This document shows positions 53,721-64,000 of a DNA stretch of 64,000 nt, piece by piece. Every line of letters begins with the position of its first letter. Position 1 is the stretch's first letter. The notes below the pieces were generated by a model. It ran no database searches, was not told the DNA's origin, and saw only the letters and a list, made by a program, of their open reading frames with translations. The DNA comes from Calamus simplicifolius (Eukaryota > Streptophyta > Magnoliopsida > Arecales > Arecaceae). The position numbers and the translations under genes were made by a program. The stretch is from assembly GCA_900491605.1 (NCBI GenBank), contig UESW01004758.1, positions 398,418-462,417 on the forward strand, given 5' to 3'.

Positions 53721-54992
53721 TGTCCATTGCATAACTTAGCTACTGTTTTGATCCTAGAGTTAAATTAAATGGTGTAATTTTTTAATTGATCAATATTATG
53801 AAAACATGAATCAAAATCCTAAACCTGCTAAAGATGAGGTAACACGACTTCTTAATGATATTTATTATTTATATAATGATAAAATTTATGGATCTAGAAT
53901 ACCTGCTCAAAGCTCTGCTTCTTCTTCTAGATCTCGTTCGTCATCTATTTTTTCATTCATTAGAAGATACGCACATGCTTCATCATCTTCTTCATCTTCT
54001 TCATCTTTAAGTAATTAATTGGAATTTTATTTTACGAAACGATCTTCATTCTGCATATGATGAAGATCAAATAGAAAGTCTAGATGTATTAGCTTGGTGG
54101 AAGAGTGTTAAAAATCAATATCCTGTTATGTATGCCATTGCACGAGATATTTTAGCTATGCCAATATCCACAGTAGCATCGGAATCCGCTTTCAGTGCAG
54201 GTCGACGTATTTTGGACGAAAAGAGAAGTAGGATGACTAGCGAGACAGTTGAGATGCTTATCTGCTTCAAAGACTGGTTGGATGCTGAGGCGAGGCTTCA
54301 AGATAAAGGTGGATATGACTTAACCAGCGAAGATAACGATGAGACAAATACTGCTGATGACTGATGAGTGAGTCATTTGAGACAAATACTACTGATGACT
54401 GATGAGTGATGAGTGAGTCATTTCTACTTTTATAGTTGTATATTTTATTTTTAAATTGTTAAAAACTTAAAGCAAGTCATCTTTATTTTTTTTCTTTCTA
54501 TTTTTTCTCCTTGCTTATTGTATTATGTTCTGGAGGTCAAGCCTAGCCCCCCTTCCTTCTGTACCATTTTGATTTTAAATTAATAAACTGGTAGGGGTCT
54601 ATGCCAAACCCCCCACCTGTAAGGTGGCTTTATATTAATAAAATTTCTTTATTCCTAATAATTTTTTAATTTATCAAAAAAAATATTTTTTTATAAAATT
54701 TTTTTATTGAGCCATGCACAGGCCAGGCCCCATGTGGGTCGTGCCTAGCACGGCCCAGCCCACCTGGCACGGCCCATCTGGGCCAGCACGACTCAGGCCC
54801 ACCTGGGTGCCGTGCTAGACAATAGAAAAAATTTTCGCACCCGGTACGGCACGGTTCACTGGGCTGTGCCGGCAGGGCCTGGTACTGTAGCAGTATGGGG
54901 CCGTGCCAGGCAGTACGGGGCCGTGCCTGGCATAGCACATGTGGGCCTGGCCGTATCGTGCCATGGGCGGCATGGCTCAGTGCCTACCTCTA
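53721..54992 (+). mobile_element. 3' portion of a hAT transposon
   Basis: Coding remnants of the transposase C-terminal part are followed by an AT-rich untranslated region, a GC-rich subterminal block (54715-54990) with repeated GGGCC, GCACGGCCC and GGGCCGTGCC, and a terminal sequence whose inverse begins TAGAGGTAGGCACTGAG, similar to common plant hAT ends (CAGRGGTGGGCA). The left part is missing because the Sirevirus-like element interrupts it and its other flank was lost. Confidence 0.72.
53723..54364 (+). pseudogene. hAT transposase (RICESLEEPER-like), C-terminal fragment
   Basis: Traces start right after the LTR with CFDPR.KLNGV (DUF4413 type region). They continue through a serine-rich linker (53920-54010) and, after a frame change near 54020, the hATC dimerisation domain: LDVLAWWKSVKNQYP, ARDILAMPISTVASESAFSA, GRRILDEKRSRM and LICFKDW, with stop at 54362. 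The hATC domain is needed for transposase dimerisation. The BED zinc finger and most of the catalytic domain are absent. Confidence 0.87.
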
Positions 54993-55279
54993 GGTGCAAG
55001 AAAGCTCAGATGCTGCATCAGAGGGCATGAGAGCATCGAAGGTTCATCCTTATTGAAGTCTAACCAGAGCATGTTATCATCATCATTATCATCATCATCA
55101 TCTGAGTTCTCTATCAATTTCTCTTCCTCCACCCCCTTGTTAGAGAAATACACATTGTTACTCTCATTGTTTGCCGATGAGCTAATTTTTCCATTGCACT
55201 CAAAGTCCAAGCTAAAATGGGGAGTAGAACTACTCGATAGATTTTCTCTGTAACCTAGACCATGCTCAAAATGGGACAT
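54993..55279 (-). pseudogene. Unrecognised acidic protein fragment
   Basis: The minus-strand frame opens MSHFEHGLGYRENLSSS, includes HFSLDFECNGKI and an Asp-rich run (NSDDDDDNDDDN), and ends LWLDFNKDEPSMLSCPLMQH before the hAT end. Codon pattern and mixed composition look like real exon sequence and not repeat, but I cannot name the family. It may be the 3' exon of a host gene into which the hAT element inserted. Confidence 0.35.
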
Positions 55280-56097
55280 GTAGCCAAGTTGTATTATAGA
55301 AGTCTCATATGGGGGCTAGCGACTAATGCCTCCTCAAAGGAAGATATGTCAATGGTCCACTATCCATTAGTAGCTAGTTACACAAGCTAAGCCCGTTGCA
55401 TTGTGTATCAAACTGTGTATAGAAGCTAGATATATATATTGTCTTATGATAGATGTTATCATGATAAAGTCATGGCAATGGTACTTTCTACTTCCATATT
55501 GACCTCCATCCTAAATAATACTGATTAGGATAGATAAGTGTCTAGCATTAACTTTACATCATCATTATTTCTAATTTCGAGGGACACATGACATTTGGCC
55601 TGCTTGAACAACTGTGAAAAATCTGTAGACTAACTTGGTTATCTTAAAGATTTGGGCCCAACTCCAGCATGTGATGAAACTTGACCATTAGATCACCATA
55701 AGATTATTATACACCTCATCCAAAAACCCCTTGGACTGGAGCCATTGGACATGATGCCATTCGGCCCATGTGTAGACTCATTCACATACACAAGGCACAT
55801 TAATAGAGTGCTCATATTGGTAGCAATTCCTAAATAAAATATAGTGTTTCATAGCCACATGACATACCAAGGGCTTGTGTATTTAAAAACCACCAATGTT
55901 TAATTAGTCACATGCTATGGTTCTTCAATTTCAATAGCCATGTACAATCATAGTCCAAATATTAATAGCTATCATTTATTAGATATCAAAACAAGGTTCT
56001 CTAGATTCTATATATTCAAGACTTTATGTTAACACGCTGGCCCAAAGGCACTTGCCGGTGAACTTGGCATGGTTAGTGGGCTTCAATGCCACCTTAA
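55280..56097. other. Interval without a recognisable gene
   Basis: Mixed-composition sequence; no domain, long frame or repeat recognised. Confidence 0.4.
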
Positions 56098-58515
56098 TGT
56101 GGAATTTGATCCATCTCGCCGTTGTATCTTTTGATTGAAAGATGATGACAAGATGCTTGGGCTCCTATCGTCTCCATGCTGCCATACTCCTCTCTTCATC
56201 TTCTTTTAGCCTAGGTATAGAAAGCCTAAATAGATATCTTAAATTTTGGATTCCTGGTAACTGAATTTGGGAAAAGTCTTGGTATATCGCCTCGATGGTA
56301 TACCATCTTGGTGCAGCATGACTTGCACTGGGCATGATGATTCGCCCATGCACAGATTTCAGCAATGCAAAACCAATGGGCAACCCCTTCGTATGGGCCC
56401 GCATGCGGGCGAATCACTATGCCTGATGCAAGTCATGCTGCACTAGAGACGATGTACAAAGGCTTTTCCCTAAATTTGATGGGTTCAAACTTCTTTCTAT
56501 AACCCATGGTTTTACTAAAGTGGTAACAAGCCTCTTTTAGGATCGGTTGTAGTCCTCACCAAAAAGCCATGCCAAAAACTAGCCAAACATTGCCTTACTC
56601 TAATTCACCATGCATTTTTTGGCCCATTAGAAAGCTGACCTAAAAACTAGCTTCTCTTAGCCTTTCCATGAAGGGAAAAGACTTTGTACACCGCCTCCGG
56701 TGCAGCAAGTCCTACGTGGGCTGCACCGTTCATTTTTATTGGTCCACATACGCACGACACCCATTAAAAATGTTAAGACATCCCAAGAAAAAAACTTACG
56801 ACACCCTAGTTTTAAGTTTACGACACCGTAGTTAAAAAGTGAAGACATCCGTTCAGAAAGAAAAAAAAACTCACGATATCCTAGTTTTAAACTCACGACA
56901 CCCTAGTTTTAAGCTTAAGACACCCGTTCAAAAAGGTGTTTGTACACAACTTCCAAAAAAAAGCCGCATTAATACCTGTTCAGCTTTTTTTTGGAATCCG
57001 TGTACAGACACTTTTTTCTAAACGGGTGTCTCAAGCTTAAAACTAGGGTGTCGTGAGTTTAAACTAGGATGTCGTGAGTTTTTTTTGCTTTTTGAATGGG
57101 TGTCGTGGCTTTATAACTACGGTGTCGTGGCTTTATAACTAGGGTGTCGTAAGTATTTTTTTGCTTTTTTAATAGGTGTCTTTATTTTGACATGACGTGC
57201 ATTAATACCTGCTTTTTTTTGGAATTTGTGTACATACGAGTGGGTGTCGTGGCTTTAAAACTACGGTGTCGTGGCTTTATAACTAGGGTGTCGTATATAT
57301 TTTTTTACTTTTTTAAGAGGTGTTTTATTTTGATATGACGTGCATTAATACCAGTTTTTTTAGAATTTATATAGACGAGTGGGTGTCATGGCTTTATAAC
57401 TACGGTGTCGTAAGTATTTTTTGCTTTTTAACGGGTGTCTTAGTTTTATAACTACGGTGTCGTAAGGTTTTTTTTGCTTTCTTAATAGCTATTTAATTTG
57501 ACGTGACGTGCATTAATACTCATTCAGTTTTTTTTTGGAATATGTACCGACACCTTTTTTTTGAACGGGTATCTTAAGCTTAAAACTAGGGTGTCATGAG
57601 TTTAAAACTAGGATGTCGTGAGTTTTTTTTTTCTTTTTGAACGGGTGTCTTCACTTTTTAACTACGGTGTCGTAAGCTTAAAACTAGGGTGTCGTAAGTT
57701 TTTTTCTTGGGATGTTTTAACATTTTTTAATTAGTATCGTGCGTATGTGGACCAATAAAAAAGAACGTAGGACTTGCTGCACCGGAGGCGGTGTACAAAG
57801 TCTTTTCTTTCCATGAAGACAAGCTACTAATGTTACAGGCTTAGCCAGTTAGGATCATAGCAAGACAAGCCAGTTAGACTGCCCCTTTTTTTGTGATGCA
57901 TATGAATTTGATTTAAGTTGGAACGTTAACCTTAAAAAAGATATGTATCTAATACTTAACCTAAAAAAGCCCTTTGCATCAGTTATTAACCTAAGAAAAT
58001 ATCTTTGGATAAATTAACTTAAGAAAAATATCAAAGCAAATTGGGTATCTTCAAGAATTAATCTGATATATCAAAATACTAATCTAAATGGATAAATTGA
58101 CATAAAAATTAGCATAAAAAAATCAATAAAAAGCCTCACCACAACGGTCACCCTGTTGTACTCCTAGGGTGGTGCCCGGTGATTTAGGGCCTAATGGTTG
58201 GGTGTTGGCTAGAAAAGAATCTTCGGTGGAGTGCCTCAGTTGTAAAAATTATGGCAATGAAGATTTTTCTCCTAAATTTTCTTGAACATGACTACAATGG
58301 CAATATCGATGACGAATAACCATGCTTCGGGTTTCAGGTCAAGAGAAGCTGGCTCGACCGCTTGGGCACTTATCTATAAAAAAAAGTCTAATTTTATTTA
58401 TTTATTTTTTAAAAATCAAAATCATATCATGAATAGATGATTTAATGAAATCACTTTTTCAAGAGACGATTTGAATTCCAATTTTTTGAGCCTTCTTAGC
58501 TAAGTCATAATACGG
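56098..58515. repeat. Dispersed repeat R2, copy 2
   Basis: Begins at the same base as copy 1 (GTGGAATTTGATCC) and ends together with it near AAGTCATAATA. It differs by the foldback insertion (56674-57807), a segment of about 50 bp near 57837-57888, and small indels such as 56370-56390. R2 having the same start in both places suggests a discrete element or duplication unit; the class is not recognised. Confidence 0.82.
56674..57807. mobile_element. Mutator-like foldback element (1.13 kb) with 11-bp target duplication
   Basis: The ends GAAAAGACTTTGTACACCGC...CCTCCGGTGCAGCAAGTCCTACG are perfectly inverted over at least 43 bp, with further inverted sequence inward (CACATACGCACGA.AC and its inverse). 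The flanks are TTTCCATGAAG at 56663-56673 and 57808-57818. R2 copy 1 has this 11-mer once (36929-36939), proving the insertion. A duplication of 8-11 bp fits Mutator-like elements. The interior holds many copies of ACTAGGGTGTCGT / ACGACACCCTAGT, mostly inverted between the arms, and no transposase. Confidence 0.87.
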
Positions 58516-59037
58516 CATTTTAGCTCATGAGAGAGAGAGAGATAGAGAGAGAGAGAGGCTTTTCATCGAAAACGGATGGAGTGCCAATTGCCAAAGCCTA
58601 GCGTAGCATACCTATAAAATTTGGACAGGGATTTTGCCTGAGGGGTTCACTACTTCACTTCGCTAGCCCGCCAACAGGTAACTTATTTCCCCCTACCTCG
58701 CCAGGTAACGTACTCCCCTCGGTGAGGCAGGCGGCGCTGAGGCTGGTGCGGCATCTCGGATCCTTCGCCGTTTGCTCATCATATTAATGAAAAAGGACCG
58801 AGAGGCAAAAAAAAAAAAAAAAAAAAATTGGCGGCAGACAGGAAGAAGAATGGAATAGAAAATCACAGAGAGACAGTGAGATGAAAGGGAATAAAAGAAA
58901 TGGGAGACAACTTCAAGGCCGTCCGAAGACGGTCGAATTTAGGCTCGTCCCTCTCTCTCTCCATGTGTCGTCCGCCCGCGTCCATTCCCATCGACTCCCC
59001 CGCTCTCCGCCTCGTCCGACGATACCAAGAAGAAGCC
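58516..59037. other. Upstream region of the kinase exon
   Basis: Contains a GA repeat (58530-58556), an A-run of about 20 (58809-58828) and, near 58945-58957, a CT-rich tract typical of plant 5' leaders. No separate gene is seen. Confidence 0.45.
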
Positions 59038-59450
59038 ATGGGCTGCGTCCAGGCCAAGCCCTCGTCCCTCGACTCTCCCACCCCCCTCGACAAGACCAAC
59101 GCAACTACGGCTACGTCGCCGGCGGCAGTGGACCGGCGCCCGCGAAGCGCCCCCAGCAGCAGCGTTCACCCAGAGCCTCGCAGCGCCCGCACAGCAGGGC
59201 GGCGGCCGGGGAACGGGAACGGGAACGGGAACGGGAACGGGCCAGGGGAAGGGAGCAGCGCCGGGTGGAGAGGGCATTCGCGAGGGAAGGGGAGAAGGAG
59301 AGCAAGACGAAGGCAGTCCCGTCTCCATCAAAACCGGCTAGCGACGAGCTGGTGGACGGCTGGCCTCGCTGGCTCACAGATAATATCCCCCCGGAGTTCC
59401 TGGCAGGGTTGGTGTCCAAGAGCGCCGACTCTTACGACAAGCTCGATAAG
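59038..59450 (+). pseudogene. First exon of a protein kinase (At1g54610/IBS1-like), frameshifted
   Basis: The ATG at 59038 begins MGCVQAKPSS, a typical N-myristoylation start of this plant CDK-like family. The frame is lost near 59093. From there another frame gives QRNYGYVAGGSGPAP, a charged Arg/Glu-rich stretch (59210-59270) and then the family's pre-kinase signature DGWPRWLTDNIPPEFLAGLV, followed by SADSYDKLDK at the exon end. GT at 59451 is the expected donor before the glycine-rich loop exon. No kinase exon is visible up to 60300, and a LINE occupies 60300-64000. Either the gene is a pseudogene, or a one-base sequencing error plus a LINE-filled first intron hides a real gene. Confidence 0.72.
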
Positions 59451-60299
59451 GTTTTCCAATTCTTCTTCGATTTCCTTTCGTTTGTTTGTCTAATTATGGT
59501 TCGCTAAAATTATTTAGATGGCAACTATTATTTAGAATGTTGAAAATATGATAATTAATTAGTCCGAAAACCTGTTGGATGTGATGATAATGATCACGGA
59601 ATTGCATCATAATGTTTGTTTTACAGGTTAATGACAGAGAAATTAATGAATCTCTTAAGGCGTTTGTCACATCTATTTGTTTTTTTTTTTTTTTTGGTTT
59701 TCCTCAAACTTGTGACATCTTATCATGGCATGAAAAGATTGCAGAGGCAGGGGTATGTTCATACAGCTTAGTCATGTTTTTTTGGTAAAGTCATAATGAT
59801 CAACCCCAAAAAGCATTGGGTTCTTTTTGGGTCACGCAGCCATCTATATCAATCATGTTACCCAAGGTTATATGAATGATCAATCAAAGATTATTTAGAT
59901 GGCAACTGTTATTCTCCTATGTAAGTTTTATGGATGATCAGTCAAAGGTTATATGGATGATCAGTCAAGATTCTTTAGATGGCAATTATATATTATTGCA
60001 GCTCCTGTCTAAGTTTTCAATTTTCATACATATCTACCTCCTCTTTTCTGACACTCTCACGCACAAAACTGATTTGCTCTTTGTACCATGGTGTTTTCTA
60101 TCCATACAAGTAAATGGCATCGATTCACTTTGCATCTCTTTTATGTTAATCCAAGATTTAATGATCCTTAGCAATGCATCCTGCATCTCTTCATCATATG
60201 CTTGTTTGTAGATCTTGTCATTTCTAGTTGTAGAAGCTTATGTTTTGTGCATCTAAGTCGAGTGGTTCCGTTTACATGTCATCTTCTCATTTAGTACTA
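59451..60299 (+). other. Probable intron 1 sequence of the kinase gene
   Basis: AT-rich, no further exon recognised. Contains three short related copies of GATTATTTAGATGGCAACT-like sequence (59506, 59888, 59970). Confidence 0.4.
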
Positions 60300-60619
60300 A
60301 TTCTTTCTTTTGATGGTAATTTGGGAGAGAAAATTCCCCCCAAATTTTATGGAAGTATGTACACAAGGAGAGGGATGTACAAGAGGTATTAAGAGATGCT
60401 AAGGATATTTTTCAAAGATGCATGGGCTGATGCCACCCTACCTCTCATGGGATATTCTCAAAAGTCAAAGGAGAAGAGAATTTTCATGAAGACTACATGA
60501 TAGGGAATGGATTTAAAGGAGGAGATCCTTGGGCTCCTTTCATTCCAAATATGCTAGCAAAGAAGATGGTTAGTTGGTGTCAAACTGGTTTTCATTGAAA
60601 GAGAACGCCCCCTAACTCT

Positions 60620-60922
60620 TTAAGATAACCACATGTGATGAAGAGATCTTGGATTTTCCGAGATACCAAAATTACTTAACAACATATCCCAAATAAAGTC
60701 AGCAAAGGGGCAAAAAAGAAAGAGGTGGGAAGCGATCTTCAAAGACTCTCCTCCGCACATCGGGCAGCCAGAGCTTATCAGCCAACCTTTCTTGGCCAAC
60801 CTCTCAACTGTTTGAAGCCTATCTCTCAAAACCAGCCAGACAAAGATTTGAACTTTAGATGAAACCATTGCTTTCCCTATGATTTTGTAGTTAGGATACC
60901 TAACGCCTCTAGAGTTAAGCAA
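60620..60922 (-). pseudogene. Reverse-transcriptase zinc-binding (zf-RVT) domain of LINE
   Basis: An open frame encodes KVQIFVWLVLRDRLQTVERL, CPMCGGESLKIASHLFLFC and FADFIWDMLLSNFGI: the zf-RVT pattern (W......L.T...L......CP.C....E...HLF..C.......W) found downstream of RT in plant L1 elements. Confidence 0.9.
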
Positions 60923-61599
60923 TTTATTGGAGGAGTCGATAGAGAAAGATCTAGATTTGGAGAATCTTCAGAGGAACCGATCGAAGAATTCGGAAGGGTG
61001 AAGGCAGGATGATATCTGAGTTAGGTCTTCTTATGCTGGGCCTCCAATATAGGTCCATTGAGACAGATGATCCAAGTCTCTCTTCTTCTACTTGGGAAGG
61101 TTGAAACAGGAGGGTTGACCTTCACCGAGAGAGCAAGGAGGTCCGAAAGAGATCCCCAAGAGTGACATCTCCAATCCAAGAATTCTTCCTGAATCTAATG
61201 ATGGCATCGTCTCGCAAATGAAAAGAAGTACAAGTTCAGAAACCAGTAAGATCAATATAGATGCCTTTCCAAACTAGAAAGAGATGGAGGGAGAGAAAAG
61301 GTTTTCTACAACCGAACCTTCTTCTAGAATAGTAAACGATTAATTAAGGATCTTTATGGATCCAAAGGGACAAGGTAGATGAGTTTTTAGATCTATTCTG
61401 CCAATAACACTTTATTGAAGGAGAGCCTTTAACACTTAATCCCCCTCTTTTTTACCCCTACAAATAGAGGACCAATTGACCAAGCAATTAAAACCACTAA
61501 CATTCTCCATGCTTTTCTAGAGGAACACCCTACAAGTCTTGTCAATTCGAGCACACATCCATTTGGGAAGCTTGAAGATAGACATCATATAAGTTGGAA

Positions 61600-63320
61600 G
61601 AGTGGAGAGAACAACAATAAGCAGAGTGACCCTTCCTCGAATAGATAATAATCTCCCTTTCTAACCCATCATTCTATTTTGGACCTTGGGGGCTCAGTAA
61701 GACTTGGGAAGCTTGCAATCATGGAGGAAAAGACTAAAGTTGAAAAAGGGAAGAGAATAACTATGGCACAAAAGATGGGAAGTCAATCTCTCTTCCTCCA
61801 TTGAAGGAATGTTTAGCCCCAAGAGGAAACTTTTGTTGAGGTTGACTTTGAGACCAGAGGCATCCTCAAAATTGAGAAAGATGGCTTTAAAGTGTTTGAT
61901 AGAAAAAATATTATCCATGGATAAGTGTACGAGATAGAGTTTATCCCCTGGCTATCCCTAGGGATATCCCTTGGCTATCCCATTGATCATATCAAATGCA
62001 AAAAGGTAAATCCATATGATAACTTTTTTTTACTCTTATTTGGAGGGATAACCAGCTATTCCTGCATTTTCTACGGAATAAATTGAGGGGATATCCCATG
62101 GTTAACCATGGATTATCCCTTTGGTTAACTTTATTCCCAGCTATCCTTAGGTAGTGTTTGATAGAAAAAATATTATCCATGGATAAGTGTACGGGATAGA
62201 GTTTATCCCCTGGCTATCCCTAGGGATATCCCTTGACTATCCCATTGATCATATCAAATGCAAAAAGGTAAATCCATAGGATAACCTTTTTTTACTCTTA
62301 TTTGGAGGGATAACCAGCTATTCCTGCATTTTCTAGGGAATAAATTGAGGGGATAACCCATAGTTAACCATGGTTAACCATGAATTATCCCTTTGGTTAA
62401 CTTTATTTCCAGCTATCCCTTATAGTTATGGCTTTTGGGAATAAGAGGGGATATCTCCTCTTATTCCCTATTTCAAACACTACCTTACAGTTATGGCTTT
62501 TGGGAATAAGAGGGGATATCCAAGGGATATCTCCTCTTATTTCTTATTTCAAACACTACCTAAAGGGCATAAACAAAGCTGTCTTTTGCTGCATTAAAAT
62601 GAGAGTATCATGTGAAGCACTATGGGTACCAATGCCCTTAAGAAGACCTACGCTTGAGGCCTTTTAAGGATTCTGGCAAAAATATCAGTCATTAGGATAA
62701 AGAGAGAGAGGGGTAGGGGGTCACCTTTTTGGAGACCTTTTGGGCACTTAATCCATCTACCAGGGATGCCGTTTATAAGGGGAGCAATTGAGGAACAAGA
62801 GAGAAAGGATTAGATCCAAGAAATCAACCGAGGAGGGAATCCATGAATAGCTAACAGATCCATAAGGAATTCCCAACTAACATTGTTAAAGGTTGAATCC
62901 CCAACTAACATTGTTAAAGGTTTTTTCAAAATCCACCTTGCACACCAATCCATGCGATTTCGAGATTTTTTCAAAATCCCCAACTAACGCTGCAAGGAAG
63001 GAAGGGAGCCAACCTCAAAGCTAGAGCTTTGGAAATGATTTTTAGATGCTATTTAGGAGGTTGATAAGATAGAAGTCTCTAACTAAAACAAGGCCCACTT
63101 TTTTAGGAATTAGAGAAATATAAGTATAATTATGCTTGGTAAATCAGCAGACCCTGCGAAGAAGCCCTTTGATCTCCTCAACTGAAAAAGGTTTGCACAA
63201 TGAAGAGAGATTAGGCAAGGAAGTGAAGATATCTGTCCAATTAAAGCCAACAAAGGGGGCAGAGGCAATATCGTAGAGATCCTTAAAGAAGGAATGGAAG
63301 GCATTCAAGATCGCCCCATG
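61600..63320 (-). pseudogene. LINE reverse transcriptase, broken and interrupted
   Basis: From right to left the minus strand reads FSVEEIK-like sequence (about 63190), VDFEKTFNNVSWEFL and IHGFPPRLISWI (about 62930-62810), KGLQKGDPLPLSLFILMTDI (about 62730-62670), a remnant of the FADD-type catalytic box (about 62610), the MITE array, then FEDASGLKVNLNKS (about 61870-61830). These are the successive conserved blocks of L1 RT (DFxKAFDxVxW, RGLRQGDPLSP, ADDT, SGLKxNxxKS). The frame is broken in many places. Confidence 0.85.
61891..62567. mobile_element. MITE array (partially duplicated) inside the LINE
   Basis: The left end AGTGTTTGATAGAAAAAATATTATCC occurs at 61891 and again at 62153 (period 262 bp). 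The right end TTTCAAACACTACC occurs at about 62470 and at 62554-62567. Ends GGTAGTGTTTGA and TCAAACACTACC form terminal inverted repeats. The interior has GGGATAACCAGCTATTCC-like and GGTTAACCATGGTTAACC-type inverted motifs. The right flank TAA and left flank TTTAA could be a 3-bp TAA/TTA duplication as in PIF/Harbinger (Tourist) elements, but one end is trimmed, so the class is tentative. Confidence 0.62.
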
Positions 63321-63329
63321 CTTCGTAAT

Positions 63330-64000
63330 GTCAATACCATTCTGGTGGATTAAGAATATTTCATTCTTTCTTTTCCTCGTAGAAGCAATTTGTGGAAAAA
63401 GGCTGAGTTGTTATCTCTTTTTTTAAGCCGATAAATTCTGGACCTTTGCTTCTGATACACCTCCTCCTTGAGATAAATATCCTCCAAAGATTTCAAGTTA
63501 TGAGACCACTGTCCAGCAATGTCCAACTAATTAAAATTTTTTTCCAACTAAAGCGTATCACGTCATTCAGATCCTGCTCCTTAAGCCATCAATTTTCACA
63601 TCTGAACAACTTATTGAAGGGGAATTGGGCTCCATAGTCAAAAAGAATAGGGATATGGTTAGAAGTAGACCATGTCAATGCCTATTGATAAGTGGCCGGG
63701 AAGAGAGCTTCCCAATCCAAGGAGATGAGGAATCTATTAAGCTTGGCAAAAGAGGGGGAGAGTCTTCCATTAGACCAAATGAAATACCTACCTTTGAGGT
63801 TGAGATCCAATAGTTAAAGACAGGAAATAAGATCATTGAAGGCTATTGAGTCGGACTGAGGTTGAGGATTGTTTGATTTATCAGTGAAGAATCTTGTGAC
63901 ATTGAAATCAGTGAAGAATCTTGTGACATTGAAATCACCCCCCACCGCCTATGACCTCTGAAAGTCTGATCTTATATTCCGAAGTTCACTAAAGAAGAAG
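63330..64000 (-). pseudogene. LINE endonuclease, C-terminal part
   Basis: Minus-strand segments read FNDLISCL, LNLKGRYFIWSNGR, SFAKLNRFLISLDWEALFP and NHIPILFDYG, the pattern of the L1 endonuclease end (LxLxGRxFTWSN....S..KLDRFLVS.DW...FP....L.R..SDH.PI). The upstream catalytic part lies beyond the window. The endonuclease nicks target DNA to prime reverse transcription. Confidence 0.85.

Larger units (their letters stand above)
60300..64000 (-). mobile_element. L1-type LINE, minus strand, 5' end beyond the window
   Basis: Read on the minus strand from the right edge: endonuclease C-terminal part, reverse transcriptase, then the zinc-binding RVT domain near 60620-60922 and a 3' region to about 60300. 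Plant L1 LINEs have this order in ORF2. Many stops and frameshifts occur and a MITE array sits inside RT at 61891-62567. The left (3') end and poly-A tail could not be fixed. Confidence 0.83.

Noticed and set aside
58881..59507. A 208-codon continuous frame starting at 58881
   Set aside because: Its first ~70 codons are out of frame with the recognisable MGCVQAKPSS start and look like 5' leader; only the part after about 59093 is family-like.

Overview
The window is a piece of a large, repeat-rich flowering-plant nuclear genome. The evidence is plant-type LTR retrotransposons (Sirevirus-like Ty1/copia, Tat-lineage Ty3/gypsy), a CACTA (En/Spm) element with TNP2-type transposase, hAT, Mutator-like and L1-type LINE remnants, and three broken plant host-gene pieces (GFA2-type DnaJ, subtilase prodomain, MGC-type kinase exon). 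A monocot, possibly a palm, is a weak impression only. I found no convincingly intact host gene; almost every coding stretch carries frameshifts or stops. This is a nested transposon landscape.

Layout. 1-3591: 5' part of a minus-strand Sirevirus-like element, inserted into a dispersed unknown repeat (R1 copy A, to about 5235). 5947-16026: minus-strand Tat-lineage gypsy element with gag and protease-RT-RNaseH-aRNaseH but no integrase core. It also carries a plus-strand (antisense) spliced extra gene at 7868-10296 and LTRs with a 59-bp minisatellite. Its right LTR is truncated against a DnaJ exon remnant (16088-16380). 17952-29056: CACTA element with TNP2 and TNPA-like genes on the minus strand, a solo LTR inside TNP2, and a right arm holding an 18S rRNA fragment next to a degenerate CCCTAAA block. 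29648-31770: subtilase prodomain fragment and a decayed gypsy RT/RNaseH. 32123-34684: a 2.56-kb solo LTR with a perfect 5-bp target duplication, inside R1 copy B. 36419-37515: repeat R2 copy 1. 37587-38107: LINE ORF1 (DUF4283) fragment. 38108-38899: R1 copy C, cut by a second Tat-lineage gypsy element (38900-45670). In that element gag is joined directly to the integrase C-terminus, and an antisense extra gene is again present. 45671-53720: a second Sirevirus-like element, plus strand, with a truncated 5' LTR, a post-pol extra ORF and several polypurine tracts; it interrupts a hAT transposase whose C-terminal part follows (53721-54992). 56098-58515: R2 copy 2 carrying a 1.13-kb Mutator-like foldback element with an 11-bp target duplication; the empty site is preserved in R2 copy 1. 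59038-59450: frameshifted first exon of an At1g54610-type kinase. 60300-64000: minus-strand L1-type LINE containing a tandemly rearranged MITE.

The most interesting signals are: (i) the antisense extra gene of the two gypsy elements, where two divergent copies share a TATA-like box, two short introns at matching places and a conserved N-terminal domain plus coiled-coil tail; (ii) a 10-bp palindrome array (GAGTCGACTC and variants) in three different Sirevirus-like LTRs and again just upstream of the post-pol ORF; (iii) an rDNA-telomere-like composite inside the CACTA element; and (iv) insertion histories that can be read directly from target duplications and empty sites within the window.
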